Assembly: GCA_027186245.1 (NCBI GenBank)
Contig: CP114498.1
Coordinates: 1,123,501-1,187,500, forward strand
From: Coriaria nepalensis
Lineage: Eukaryota > Streptophyta > Magnoliopsida > Cucurbitales > Coriariaceae
DNA length: 64,000 nucleotides
Reading direction: 5' to 3'
The notes beneath the pieces were generated by a model that was not told the DNA's origin, made no database searches, and saw only the letters and a program-made list of their open reading frames with translations. The position numbers and the translations under genes are program-made. Shown one piece after another: positions 10,925 through 22,559 of this stretch. Within the stretch, counting starts at the first letter, position 1. Every line of letters begins with the position of its first letter.

Positions 10925-11873
10925 CTCTGCTTTTGGAAAAAACAGAGCAGAGAAAAGCAGAGGAAAAAGTGACGAATGAATGAATAAACAGAGTGTGGTT
11001 TTTGTATCTCTTTACTCTCTGTCCTCAGTTTTTTGTCTCTCTCTCTCTCTCTCTCTCCTCTGAGTATGGCAGTTGCGGCTGTCTTAACTGAGGGGGAAAG
11101 AGAGAAACGACTTGGGTCTATTTATAGTTGAGTTGCTCCCATGAGGGCAATATTGCTACTTAATATGCCATTAAACTTTGATTTCTAAGTATTGTAAATT
11201 GTTTACTACAATGTCAAGTTCAAATAAGTCGTACTAAAGACCCATTTGGAAGTACTTACTTTTTAGTTAAATATGTTGCGAAAATAATTTCTTTAAGATA
11301 TGAAAAATATTGAGGTATAATCCGTAGACTTGATTAGTTATAATTATACATAGATTTAATATAATAAATATTATAATATATAAAATTAATATTTATTATT
11401 ACGATTAATCGATTATTTAAAAAAAAAATTCACCTTAAAATAAAATAAAATGAAGAAAAAAAAAAGAAAAAAGTGGGTGAGCATTTTAAAGCATGGATCC
11501 TTGCTTTAAGCCTAGAGCCTTGTGATCAAAGGTCACACGCAGCAGGCGCAGGCCACTTGATTGAGATTTTGTCTCCTTTTCTTATATAACTTCTAATTAC
11601 AATCCTCATTCCTCTCTCAAATCTCAATCCTCCAAACTCAAAGCCTTTTTATCAACTTCCCTTCTTCGTCAAAAACAATTTAGAGCTTGACATTCTGTTC
11701 GCGCCGAGATGAAAGACTCCATCGATTAATACGTTAATTACTACTGCCTTGATTTAAGGTCGATGTTTTGTCAATTTTTGTCTAAACTTTGGACCCCCAT
11801 ATTTTTCTCATTGATTAAATGAGGGGGCCAAAGTTTTTTTTTTTGTTTGGGAAAAACACATTATTTTCTCACC
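10925..11873. promoter_or_regulatory. Upstream region of the CSLA gene
   Basis: 5' flank of the minus-strand CSLA gene, with a (CT)n run at about 11036-11058 in the presumed 5' leader. The rest is AT-rich intergenic sequence with poly-A tracts and no gene. Confidence 0.45.
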
Positions 11874-12356
11874 TGTTCATGGAAGGGGATATCGCAAATG
11901 TTGTATGGCGTCATTTTCAGGCTCTATGTAGAGTTTCTTTCATTAACCAACCTATTCTTCACAGATACAAGCTTTGGTGGAGGGTTTTCAATTCGTCGTC
12001 CCATTTACATTCCCTTCTTCGTTCCGTTCTGCTTCTAATAAACACTATGAGATATGGCTTGGCCGTAACAATTGCATGGTGTTAAGATGTCAGCCTGGAC
12101 TATTATAAATAAAGTGATGGTGTGGATCTCTTCTCTTGACAATGCTTATTATTTTGGGCACACTATCTCGTATGCAGATACTAGTTTACTTATGGAGTTG
12201 GGTTGTTATATGCGAACCAGAATTCAAAGGCAGCCTATCCCTTGTATTTGTTCTCGTCTAATCTAATGGCTGGTTCAAACTGAACATTGACGGTTCTTTT
12301 CGCTCCACAGGGTCGACGGCGTGTGGTGGAGCCTTCAAGAATCATGTGTATTAATT
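11874..12356 (+). mobile_element. LINE remnant: zinc-binding (zf-RVT) and RNase H-like fragments
   Basis: Broken reading frame resembling the 3' half of plant LINE ORF2. At about 11878-11960 it reads GDIANVVWRHFQALCRVSF, typical of the region after the reverse transcriptase (zf-RVT zone). At about 12270-12350 it reads WFKLNIDGSFRSTGSTACGG, the start of the RNase H-like domain carried by these elements (W-K-L-N-x-D-G-S motif). Intervening stops and frameshifts show it is dead. No full element, 5' end or clean target-site duplication was found. Confidence 0.72.
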
Positions 12357-13035
12357 CTTTAGTGGTATGATACAAGGCTCTAGGTTAAGATTCACCTGAA
12401 AGAATTAATACAGGTTAATTACAACTTTGTTGATGAAGATCCACCAATAACTTTGTTTGGGTCACATATGCTCTTGTCATGTAACATGGTCACCAGGCCT
12501 CGGCTCTCTTTTAGGGTAAAAGAGACAATTGTTTAAAAATAGGAATCCTAAATTTTGATAGTATATATGTATATAAAAATAAGAAGCTCATATTTGAGAA
12601 AAATAAAAATAAAACAAATATAAAAGCTTAATGGTATTCTTGGAGCTAGTTTTCAAAGTAAGAAAAGTTATCTATACCTTCTAATCTCATTATCATTTAG
12701 CATAAAACTCCAACAACTTATAATATTAACCTAGGACCCCAATGCAGGCACGTGAACCATCCAATGTTGCTTTGTCATTGAAGAAAAGAAAAAACTTGGT
12801 TCGTACTTATAACAAGAAGTGAACAACTGTAGGATCACTAGCACTAGCATTATACATCATCGATTCATCATAATCCCGGATCAGACTTGAACACTAGCAT
12901 GCAGCTTGGAGCATCAATATTCCTTTTACTATACTGCACTGGGGCCTAAGAATTAGAAATAGTCCTAGAAGTAATAGCAGCATCTGTTTCCTTCGTTAGT
13001 ATGCCTTGTTGATTATCAAAACTGGCCACAACAAG
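12357..13035. other. Gene-free stretch between the LINE remnant and the AHL-like gene
   Basis: AT-rich; nothing supportable apart from a possible 3' UTR of the AHL-like gene near 12900-13035. Confidence 0.4.
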
Positions 13036-13706
13036 CTAACACAACCAATAATAAATAAATAAATAAAGAAGAAGAAGATAGAGAAGGGTTAAAAAACTTA
13101 GTTGAATGGGGGTAGCGGCGTGTAAAGAACCCGAAATAAGAGTACAAAAAACCTGGCCATCAGGTTTAGCTAGGAAAAAGCTTAGTACCATATTTTCGTC
13201 ATTTCTTCTTTTTGCATCAAAATTATTCTTATTAATCCACATAGAAAGTATCTCAAATTGATCATTCTGCTATTTTTCATAAGTTGTGCACGAAAGAAAA
13301 TTGAACACTCGATCATGTCGAGACTAAGGATTGACTTGATCCAAAATTTAATACCTTAACTTGCAAAATACCATCAGAACAAGGATTGACGAAATTCACA
13401 AAGCCAGTTGCAGAGAGAATGCAAATTTCTTTATCTGGTCTTTCAGAAGTAAATGATAAAATCTTGCCATAAAGGTCCTGTTCAGCAATTAAGAATTATT
13501 AAATACATTGATATAAAGGATTAGAGATAATTAATCAAGAAGTTAAACTACAAACTACGTACCTCCTCTTTTTGCACAATCAAGACTTGGGCATTGAAAT
13601 TAGCCGCAGGATGTTGCTGCTGTTGGATGTTTCGTTTGAAACCATTTTTTCTGGCTCTTTCCTTCTTCTTCTGCTGCTGCTTAAGTGCCATCGGCCGGGC
13701 CCACAT
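13036..13706 (-). CDS. Divergent AHL-like protein (PPC/DUF296 domain)
   Basis: AHL proteins bind AT-rich DNA through AT-hooks and assemble through the PPC domain. Exons: 13706-13563, 13477-13361, 13269-13036 (495 nt, 164 aa if the first ATG is used; 159 aa from the ATG at 13691). The reading frame shows PPC landmarks: FNAQVLIVQKEEDLYGKILSF (usual FxPHVIxVxxGEDV..KIxSF), EICILSATGFVNFV (usual VCILSANGxVSxV), FEILS, and GQVFCTLISGSLHAATPIQLSF (usual GxVxGGLxxAATPVQVVxGSF). Oddities: only a Lys/Arg/Gln-rich segment (KQQQKKKERARKNGFKR) precedes the PPC, no proper GRP AT-hook is seen, FEILS is followed by WINKNNFD instead of SGSF, and the end is a hydrophobic run. Either a fast-evolving AHL or an early pseudogene. 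The third acceptor is a TAGCAG pair. Confidence 0.6.
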
Positions 13707-14643
13707 GACCCGACCCGACCCGGATCAGGTAATTTCAGTAGGTGTTATAAATGGCAGAGGATCAAACTCTGAACAGAGATCGCATGTGTTATGCATGGAA
13801 CTAAGAGTCAAGAAGCAACATGGCTTGAGAGAGCTATAACGAAAATATGTAGTGATTAGAAAGAAGTAACTGGTACCTTATGCATATAGTATTAGTACGT
13901 ACGTAGTTACAGTGATCAGGCTGGAAGAGGAAGAAGAAGAAGAAAGGGAAGTTTCAAGAAAGATCCCTCTCAGCTGCTTGAATCTTGATCTCCAAAGCGG
14001 AATGAAGAAAATAAGTGCAATGTTGCATGCTTCTGTGTAACCTTATTCCACTTATAGGTCGTTTTTCTGTTTCCATTTTCCATAATGGTTAACGAACAAT
14101 ACCCGCCTGTTTTGTTCTCTTTTTCTATTTATTTTCCTGATCCCAACAACCAAAGATGACAAGTAAATTGCACATGACGTCATTGCAGCCTTCCTATTTG
14201 TAACGTGGTTCATTAATTGCAAAGGCAGCTTCAAGGCGCTTTTTCTAGTGCAATATTAATCGGATGAAAGAGGGAGAGAGAGAGAGAGAGTAGGCTTCTT
14301 TCTTCTAGTGAGAAGTGTGATTGAACAGAGAACAGAAAGGAAAATAGCCCACGAGTTGGCTTATAGGAAAATAAAAAAGGAAAGGCTTAAAGTATCTGCA
14401 TAAATTTTTAGTGTGATCAGAATGGTGGAAGATTACACAGAAATAGTATACCATTTCTGGGTTGTTAGGAAAACTTGATGGAGTCTTTTTTCGAAGAGCG
14501 CCAAAGAGAGTCAATCAATGGATGAATGTTTCACCCCACAAAAATGTCTGTTCTAGAAAAAGTCGTGAATTTTGGGGATCCTGTGGATACATGGTTCAGT
14601 AAGGAAAGGAATATTAAACCCGAAAGCAGATTGGGATCGATTT
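13707..14643. other. Gap between the AHL-like and DUF3128 genes
   Basis: Contains the 5' flank of the AHL-like gene, purine runs near 13930 and 14274-14290 (GA microsatellite), and probably the DUF3128 3' UTR. No other gene is seen. Confidence 0.4.
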
Positions 14644-15379
14644 TCATTCCATGTCATCTAAATGTCCAAACAGTTCTTTCCAGTGAGATGTTGATTCTTC
14701 TGGGGTCCGAAATGTCCAGATATGAGGTTTGGATTTCTCACGGTTCTCAAGAATTTCCTGCATTCAAAGATCTATCTTCTTCTTAAGAAACAAATCAATA
14801 TCAATTTTCTTGTTCAAGTCTATAAAGGAAATAATCGAAGAAAGATTGATCTGTGTTTGAACAGGCATGAAATACGCATATAGCATTTAACTTAAGATAA
14901 ACTTGCTCTCTAGTTATAAGTTCAGGTTAGAAACAGACCTGAACTTCAGAAGACCTTTTTGTCTTCAGGTTCAAACAGTCAAAAAGTGCAGACCATTTTC
15001 CGTAACAGTTATCAAAGACTCCAAGCCTATAGTATTGCTGCATTTGATAGACTGGAGCTGCGAGGATGAAAAAATAACTTATAACAAACTAATGGAAATA
15101 TTGGTGTCAGTCTATCAGATAAAAACCACGAAGTAAAGTCAGGAAATGCAATAAGACACAATATATGTGGAGAACTCGAGTAGTAAGCTGAAAGCTTCCC
15201 AACGAATTAGAACTATGAAGAACAAAATCAATTAAATGAGGCAAAAGGAAATAGATAAAGCGATTTTAAGTGTTGGGATTAGGGGGGTGCATACAATAGC
15301 AAAATCCGAGAGCGTCGAAGTAGGTAGTGCAAGACAAACGTCGGGTTTTGGGCTTGGCATCATCATTCTCTGTTGCCAT
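14644..15379 (-). CDS. DUF3128 / Emi1-like twin-CX9C protein
   Basis: Three exons: 15379-15295, 15057-14939, 14757-14644; 318 nt, 105 aa. After a short N terminus (MATENDDAKPKTRRLS) come two Cys pairs, CTTYFDALGFC and CYGKWSALFDC, each with exactly nine residues between the cysteines: the twin CX9C pattern of small proteins oxidised by Mia40 in the mitochondrial intermembrane space. Between them is the family signature SPVYQMQQYYRLG; the C terminus is KPHIWTFRTPEES..HWKELFGHLDDME. The family (DUF3128; yeast Emi1, vertebrate PANTS) has no settled biochemical role in plants. None of the three exons is long enough to stand out alone; they were joined because splice sites and phases (1 then 0) fit. 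The 5' leader may begin upstream, since a TTGTAG lies just before the start. Confidence 0.88.
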
Positions 15380-16234
15380 TCTGCCTTCTTCCTTCTCCCT
15401 ACAATAGAGGAAAAACAAAAATGTACAAAGAGCAAGTTGTATAAAAAATGAAAAACCTATAAAAATTCGTGTGAGTGAAGTTGATGATGCATTTATGTTA
15501 TATACAATAAACAGCTATCATCATCAAGGTGCTCCAGAATGAATCAACAGCAACAAGCAACAGGGAGAATGCCGATCAATACAGATCTCATTAGTATTCT
15601 TCAAAACAGCAAAATCAGACAATCAAAAGCGCCGATATCAGACCTAGTCTCCAGTAATCACCGTAAATTTCTAAACTAATTCTAAACTCAATCCTTATCT
15701 ATAAAGATTCGAAGTCGAATTGAGAAATGACGCTCAAACGGAGTAAGCGACAGAGAGAAAATCGCACCTTTTCATTTCAGCGCCTGAGATTGCAAGAGAT
15801 TGAGAGTAACGCGAATAAGAAGAAAATGGCACTGGAGGGGAACCAGTCGGCGGTGAGAGAGCGGATCCAAGGTTACTTCCGCCGGCGCCAGAAACCTGTC
15901 CTCAGTATTTCTAAATTCCTCGCTTTCTATAAAGAGTCTCACTTGATTAATTTATGTACACTTTCAGAGCAAACATTTTCTATAGAATGTACGCGTGACT
16001 GGCTTTCAGGGTTTTTTTTTTTTTTTTTTTTTTGACTGAGCATTGGAAGTAAAATTGAAACATGCAAAGCATTGAGATATAAATATTTGTTTTAGTACAA
16101 TATTAGCGCTGTGAAAAATAAACAATACTTTACAAACCACTCGTTTGGAAAATCCGAGCGGAAGTCACAAAAACTAACAATTATACGCACTCTTTGGAAC
16201 TCTCTAATTGTAACATGATAGTTGTTCTTCCATT
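15380..16234. other. 5' flank of DUF3128 gene and gap to RAD5A
   Basis: The part 15380-15900 is the upstream/leader region of the minus-strand DUF3128 gene. A poly-T tract (16012-16033) follows, then the RAD5A 3' UTR. No additional gene supported. Confidence 0.45.
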
Positions 16235-19200
16235 TTACGTAAAAAGCATCTTCAATTCTTCAATCCGAGCCGACCGGACTTCTTGATCGGTTAAGGCACC
16301 TGAAATCAGTCGCTGCTTCCGTGCTTGAACTACCTCCATCCGTTCCTCAACTGTTCCCTGAAAGTTGTACTTCTTTTAAATATAAAGGCAGAACACACTT
16401 CTTTTAAAGCTTTTGAAGGGGATGCATAACAATACCTTGACAATAAACCGTTTGATCATGACGCTTTTAGTTTGTCCAATGCGATGTATGCGCATAACTG
16501 CTTGTTCCTCAACAGCCGGGTTCCACCATGGATCCTACACAATCATTTTTAATCACTGACCGTTGATTCATATTTGATCAAGTTACATGCTCCTTTTGAA
16601 CTGTTGGATATGGAAAAGGAGCATATACCAATACAAAAGCATTGGAAGCCGCTGTTAAATTTATTCCAACACCACCAGCCTTCAATGACATCAGCAACAC
16701 CTGATGATACAGCCAAGTCCAACTAATCAAACCCAAAAAAACCTTCATATGCTTCCTGCCAATTTTCCATATCCTGATAAAGATGGTATTATATTTAGAT
16801 AATCTCATTATACCAGAATTTGACTATCCTCTGAAAACTGCTTTATGACTTTTTCCCGCTGCTGCTGATTCAAAGTCCCATCCAGACGAAGAAAAGAAAT
16901 ATTACTCCTAAAAAGGAAACAAATAGACTGCCGAGTCAGGACTTATGAAATGATCAAGGGATATAATGGAAAAGAACAAAAAGTACCATTACGCTAGAAA
17001 CAGTTACCTGGAAAGAGGAATCTGCAGTAGATCTAGAAAGGCAGTCCACTGGCTGAAAACAATGCTCTTTGAGCCTGATGAGCGAATAGTTTCTAGTTCA
17101 TTCAAGAGGGCAGCAACTTTGGATGATTCAACCCAGTTTTTCTCAACATCGATCTGGAATCGACTCTCAGTTGGGGCAGTTATTAGGTCTTGCCTGCTAA
17201 TTGTTTTCCTACATAAGAAAAAATCATTCGGAAAATTATAAGGAAAAAAAAAAGGGTATGAAAAGGGAAAATATTAGACAAATACAGGAGCTTGAAGATA
17301 ATATTAGACAAGTACAGGATCTTGAAGATACCTACAAACAGGGCATGAACCAGAAGCAGAATTTCGCCAACTTGCCAAGAGACATTCCCGGCACAAGCGA
17401 TGAGCACATGGCGTCAAAACAGAATCTTCGAATGCTTCAAGACATATCGGACACTCTCCTTGTTCCCCATTACGTAGCTCCTCCACAACCTCTTGAACAA
17501 AAGCATGTGAAGGCGCATCTTTGGCCTTACCTTCCTGGGTGTTCCCACTGCCTTTAAGGAAACGTTTTGCTAGCTTATTAAGATCGGAAAACTCGTGTGT
17601 ATCACCTCGACTGGAGAAACCAAATACACCCATTAACTGCTACAGTTGCAGGAAGTTATCAACAAGGTACAGATGAGGGACGAACTAGAAGAACATAATT
17701 TTCTTTTTTATAAGAAATCCCTCAACAGCAATTTGTTTCAAGCATTCAGCCAGTGCATATAGGTGTGTAAATTAATGTCAGAAAACTATTACATCAATGA
17801 ATTTTGATCATAAAATAACGATATTCTTGGAAACAGTGATTTTGGTGAAATAGATGACTACCATAATCACCCAGGAAATTAATTCATCATGATTTACTGA
17901 CTGAGAAACTTCACCTAGAATTGTTATACTGACTATCTCTGCTCTAGAAGATTGGTTCTTTTTAATGCAAATCTATACTATTCCAGCATATCATCCCAAG
18001 TCTATACAATTACTAACTTCATGCAGTTCCTAATCCATAAAGTTGCTAGAGAATCCATACAGTCATATGCTCAAAGAAAGGCTACATCAATCAGATTAAC
18101 GAACACTAAAATTTAAAAATAGCACCATCATTGTTAGTTCAATATCAAATATAGCATAAAAAGGAAGGTGAAAGTCACCTCATCACAAGAAAGGGGTGAT
18201 CACAACATTGGCGAAGACGTAAAAGTAGCTCCAATATGGATGCATAATTATGAAGAACACGTCCTTGCTCAACAAATTGATCGAATTTCACCTAAAGATG
18301 ATCAATGTGTTCTTAGCATCCATCATATATTAGATTATATTACTTAAACAAAAGAAGTAATAACAACAAACCAGGCAACAAGATAGGATACCTTGGATTT
18401 CTTAAAGAGGGCCTCATAGAAGTCCTTTTCAGCCTCTGTAAGTTGACAGTAGATTACCTTGATATCTGCTGGAGGGAGAACTAGAATTGGCCTGCAACAA
18501 ACACACTTTAGGAACAAAATATACAATGTCTCGATCAAATGACGGCTCTAGTGATGCACCTGCCATCTCGATCTGTGCTAGACTTAGTTCTCCTTAACAT
18601 AATTGGCTTCAAGATGGACTGAACTAACTTCAGCCCTCTCTCATCACCCTCCTCAAATGGTTTTTGGATGAGCTTATTCCACCTAAGTTACAAAGGAAAA
18701 TATAATATTCATGTAACATCATGCTATAATAGCTATTGCAGTATGACATACTATAGATTAAGAAGAATGGAGTATCCCATCTAGAACACCTATATATAGA
18801 ATATCAACTTACCATGCCCAATTTCCCCAAGGTTCCACTTTTAAGAATCGGAGAAGACTGTAGATGTCCTCCAGGTTGTTCTGCCAAACGGTGAAATTTC
18901 AGGTAAACAACCAACCATATAATGACAAATCAGAAAATAAAGTACTATTTACCACAAACATTTAGATGGCCTTTAAACATTGTTAGACTATCAAAAGCCT
19001 GACAGAGTCTTAATAAAAGCTCTAAAACATGTGATTAATGCATTAGCAATTTTGGGTTTAAATATTGCACAAGTTCAGAAACAGGGGATTTATAGTATTT
19101 AAAACAAGACTATGGCTGGATATAAGTTTCCATAAAAAAATGTCACCTGGATTGGGGTTCCTGTGAGACACCAGCGGCGGTCAGCAACCAGAGAAGCAGC

Positions 19201-21904
19201 AGCCAGTGAAATTTGACTTTTAGAGGACTTGATGGTGTGAGCCTCGTCAAGAACAACTCTAAACCACCGAACTGAGTAGAGTCCCCCATTATCTTCACTA
19301 TTCTAAAAGATGGTAAGTAAAAAGATTCATTACTTCAAGTTATGTTAAACTTGCAGGAGATACATGCAGAAAATTTACATAGGATCCACTTGAGAGTTTC
19401 CGAACTACCTCTGCCGAAAATTCCGAGGCAAGAACCCCATATGTTGTGATTACAACATCACTCTGAGCAAGAATCCTGGCCTCCTTTGGTCTACTTTGTC
19501 CATAATGAACATACAGAGACAGAGATCCAGGTTGCACATGAGTTTCAATCTCCAACTGACATATAGGCAACCATAAGGCATGCTCTCAGACACCATAAAA
19601 CATATTAAGTACAAGACGTAAAATGCATTGAAACTTATGAAGGTCTGATTAAATGAAAAAAGTTAAAGAAAACGCCACTAATACCTTCCATTGGCCCAGA
19701 AGAGTCATGGGACAGATAATCAAATTGCCACCACTCGCAAGTGTGTTCCTTTGCTTCAACAACTTCTCAAAACCTGTAAGCTTGCTTGAATTCTTTTGGG
19801 AATTAGGCGATTCCTCTAAAATGTCATTGACTTCAGCACCTTCATTTGAGGGCTGAATTCCTGATTTCCCACCTCTTTCTGAATAGGCAAGAAGAGCTAT
19901 GGTCATTATGGTCTTCCCGAGACCCATAGCATCAGCCAGAATCTTCAAGCACAGCATCGAGAAAACATGAGAAGATACATAATAGTGAAGATTATAATAA
20001 AGTTTTAGCTATCTATGGGCATACCCCTCCTCTGGCCATCTGAAGAGTGCTTGGAAATACTGTAGTGACATCACCTGAAAATGCATTCAAATAGACAATG
20101 GGCTCCCTCCTATACAAAGAAACAGCAAGCACTATCATAGATACATTCCTGAGGAAGTAAAATTTTATTAGATGAGAATAATCCAACATACTTATCTGCA
20201 AGGCGATAAGCTTCCCAACATGGATGAAGTGTTGATGCAGCCTCATCAAAGGATCGCCCCTTCTCCAGGCGGATCATCCAATTAAGGGCCTGCTTCTGGT
20301 AGGGACGAAGTTCACACTGGAGGGTGTCGGGTGGGTCCATTTCCTAGAAAAACACTTCCATATAACTTTTATGTATAAACTCCAAGAACACACTCCACAA
20401 ACATGACACATTATCAGAAGTGAAAGTACCTCTAAATCAGAACTATCTCCAACACCAACAATATTATCTAAATCAGTATCTGAAATGGTCTCCCCATTTT
20501 CAGCCCCATTTTCATTTTTTGATGGATTCTTCAGAGTGTGTAGAAATGGAGATGGCAGATCAGATTTGTGCTGTTCAAGTAAGCCTTAAAAGAGTGAATT
20601 TCACACTAACAAAGCTTTTACAGAAGAAAATTTATGTGTGCCTACCATAGGATTTAATGAGCGCTTTCTTGTGTAGAGGTCCCCAGGAGTAAATTCAGCC
20701 TGTATATTTAAGCATGACCAAACTGTCTTGTCAGAACTTTAAAGAAAAAATTAGACAGTAACTCCTAATAAGCCAAAGGAAAAGAACATGAATAATAAGT
20801 TCTGCAGTTCTCACCCTTTTAAAGGGTATCAAACCAAGCAACCGGAACAAAGTTGGTAGAGGATGAATCACTGTTTCATCAGTAGCATTGCTTGCTATTT
20901 TAAGTGATGTCTGATGGTGTTTCCGAAACATAGAACTATTAATAAATACACTGCATTGGAAACACATTTAGCCCTATCAACCTTAAAGAAAGTTCCAAGA
21001 TCCTAGACCACATGAAGATGAAGTTAAGCCTAGTAAATACCACACACGAATAATGTGTTCTTTCTTTTGACAAAAAGTACCAAATTAGAAAAACTTAGAA
21101 CTAGTAAAGTGATTCGATACTTTAAAATAGCATACCTAGCAGATAAAGGAATTGTATCCATTACAGCCATAACTTCAGGAGCTGACTTACAGTAACCCTC
21201 TATCCTGACCTTTTTATCCCTTACAAGTGGCAAAAGACACCGAGCCCATTCATTAGGTATTCTACCAATCTGCCACAAACCCGTAAAAATTATTGACACC
21301 AAGCATTACAATACAAACAAACATGCAATTTATTCAAACGCTCTTGATGAATTACCTCTCCAGAATCTTTGGTAGAAAACCTCATAATTTCTGTACAAGC
21401 AGCAGCATGGCGTCCCCTCCCAAAAACCTTACCTGAAGAGCCCAGTGTGGAGATATTCTTCAATGGAAATGTGAAAATCACTTCATCACCAGGCTTTAAC
21501 CTTCTCCCTTTACACGTAGACAACCCAGACATTTCGCCGGAGCCGACAAACCACCACTCATTTCCAACCGACGTTGAGCATTGAGTATCAGCTTTTTCCT
21601 CAAAACCTTCCCCGGAATTACTTGACCGCAGAGCGCCTTGTTCTGGGCCAGCCAAAGGGCAATCCTCGATTTCACTACTAATTCTCCTTTCAGAGCTGGA
21701 ATTGCGAGTAACTGCTTTGGAGTTTTCCTGAACGCGGATTTTGTCATTGGTTCTGAAACGAGGAGTGTCGAAAATGATATTAATGGCGGCAGTGGCGTCA
21801 TTCTTGGCCATATGTAAAGCTCTGACAACATCCATGTCGGAGTATTCAGGACCAACGATGGACCGGACAGTGCAGACGAGTTCATCCGTGACCTTGTTCT
21901 CCAT
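16235..21904 (-). CDS. RAD5A: RAD5A: SNF2-family DNA translocase with HIRAN and RING domains (error-free post-replication repair)
   Basis: Nuclear SWI/SNF ATPase and E3 ubiquitin ligase of the RAD5/HLTF branch, acting in DNA-damage tolerance and interstrand crosslink repair. Twenty exons, all GT-AG: 21904-21356, 21269-21136, 20950-20815, 20699-20646, 20570-20430, 20343-20192, 20109-20025, 19942-19685, 19555-19379, 19302-19147, 18880-18813, 18682-18560, 18491-18392, 18291-18179, 17610-17332, 17208-17008, 16907-16814, 16700-16629, 16534-16436, 16357-16235; 3114 nt, 1037 aa. Domains in order: N-terminal UBA-like segment ([21 protein letters not shown]); HIRAN ([20 protein letters not shown] onward); helicase motif [11 protein letters not shown]; motif [17 protein letters not shown]3HC4 RING inserted in the helicase ([25 protein letters not shown]); motif [12 protein letters not shown]; motif [12 protein letters not shown]. 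Intact. Confidence 0.97.
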
Positions 21905-21922
21905 TCAAAAAATTTCCCGCTA

Positions 21923-21938
21923 AAACCCTAACCCTAAA
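21923..21938. promoter_or_regulatory. Telo-box (double AAACCCTAA motif) in the RAD5A leader
   Basis: AAACCCTAACCCTAAA, 18 bp upstream of the RAD5A start codon (the motif reads on the plus strand). Telo-boxes are known in promoters of plant genes linked to cell division and translation. A role here is inference. Confidence 0.55.
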
Positions 21939-22559
21939 GTCATTAATAAATCCGGAAATTTCTTCCAAATTCAAAGCAACTATGTGCTATTTGAGTTAGA
22001 ATGTGTTACGTCGACGGAGAAATCCGGATCGGAAATTACCGGGGCGGAGCAGAGCAGTAAATAGGGTGGCGGATTTGAACTTTAGAGTGGGGGAAGAAGG
22101 CAAGCGGGTATGAAAATGGCGGGGACTGGAATGTTTGGCGTTGAAATAAATTAGATGCAACGCTGAAGAGGCACGTGCTTTCCATGCTTTATTTCCCGCC
22201 CTTTTCCTTTTCTTATTATTATTTTTTAATTTTATTGATTATTACTATTTTCTTTTCTTTTTAAAATCGATAAATCACAACCGCATATTACATAACTCAA
22301 TACATCGAATCTATACGTAAATTGTAATTGCTCGATCTAGTGCAACTCTCCGAATTTTTCTTATTCATTTCGTTATTCTTATTATTTTGATTGCATCAGA
22401 TATATATGAACTCAAAGTTTGATTGATCACATAATTAAAGTTATAGACGAAGGAATTAAAGCCCTTCAAAATAAAAACAAGGTCGTGGTTTTTTAGCTTA
22501 AAAGTTGCACCATCTTCTCTCGGCAATGTGAGCTGATTACCTTCAATAGGATCCATTCC
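21939..22559. promoter_or_regulatory. RAD5A upstream region
   Basis: Moderately GC-rich leader/promoter up to about 22200, then AT-rich sequence to the LINE remnant. No other gene seen. Confidence 0.4.

Noticed and set aside
15727..16035. 102-aa plus-strand ORF
   Set aside because: Overlaps the 5' flank of the minus-strand DUF3128 gene, ends in a poly-Phe tract from poly-T, and shows no conserved feature.
22365..22556. 63-aa minus ORF between RAD5A and the LINE remnant, considered as a missing NPH3 exon
   Set aside because: No resemblance to NPH3 domains and no suitable splice sites.
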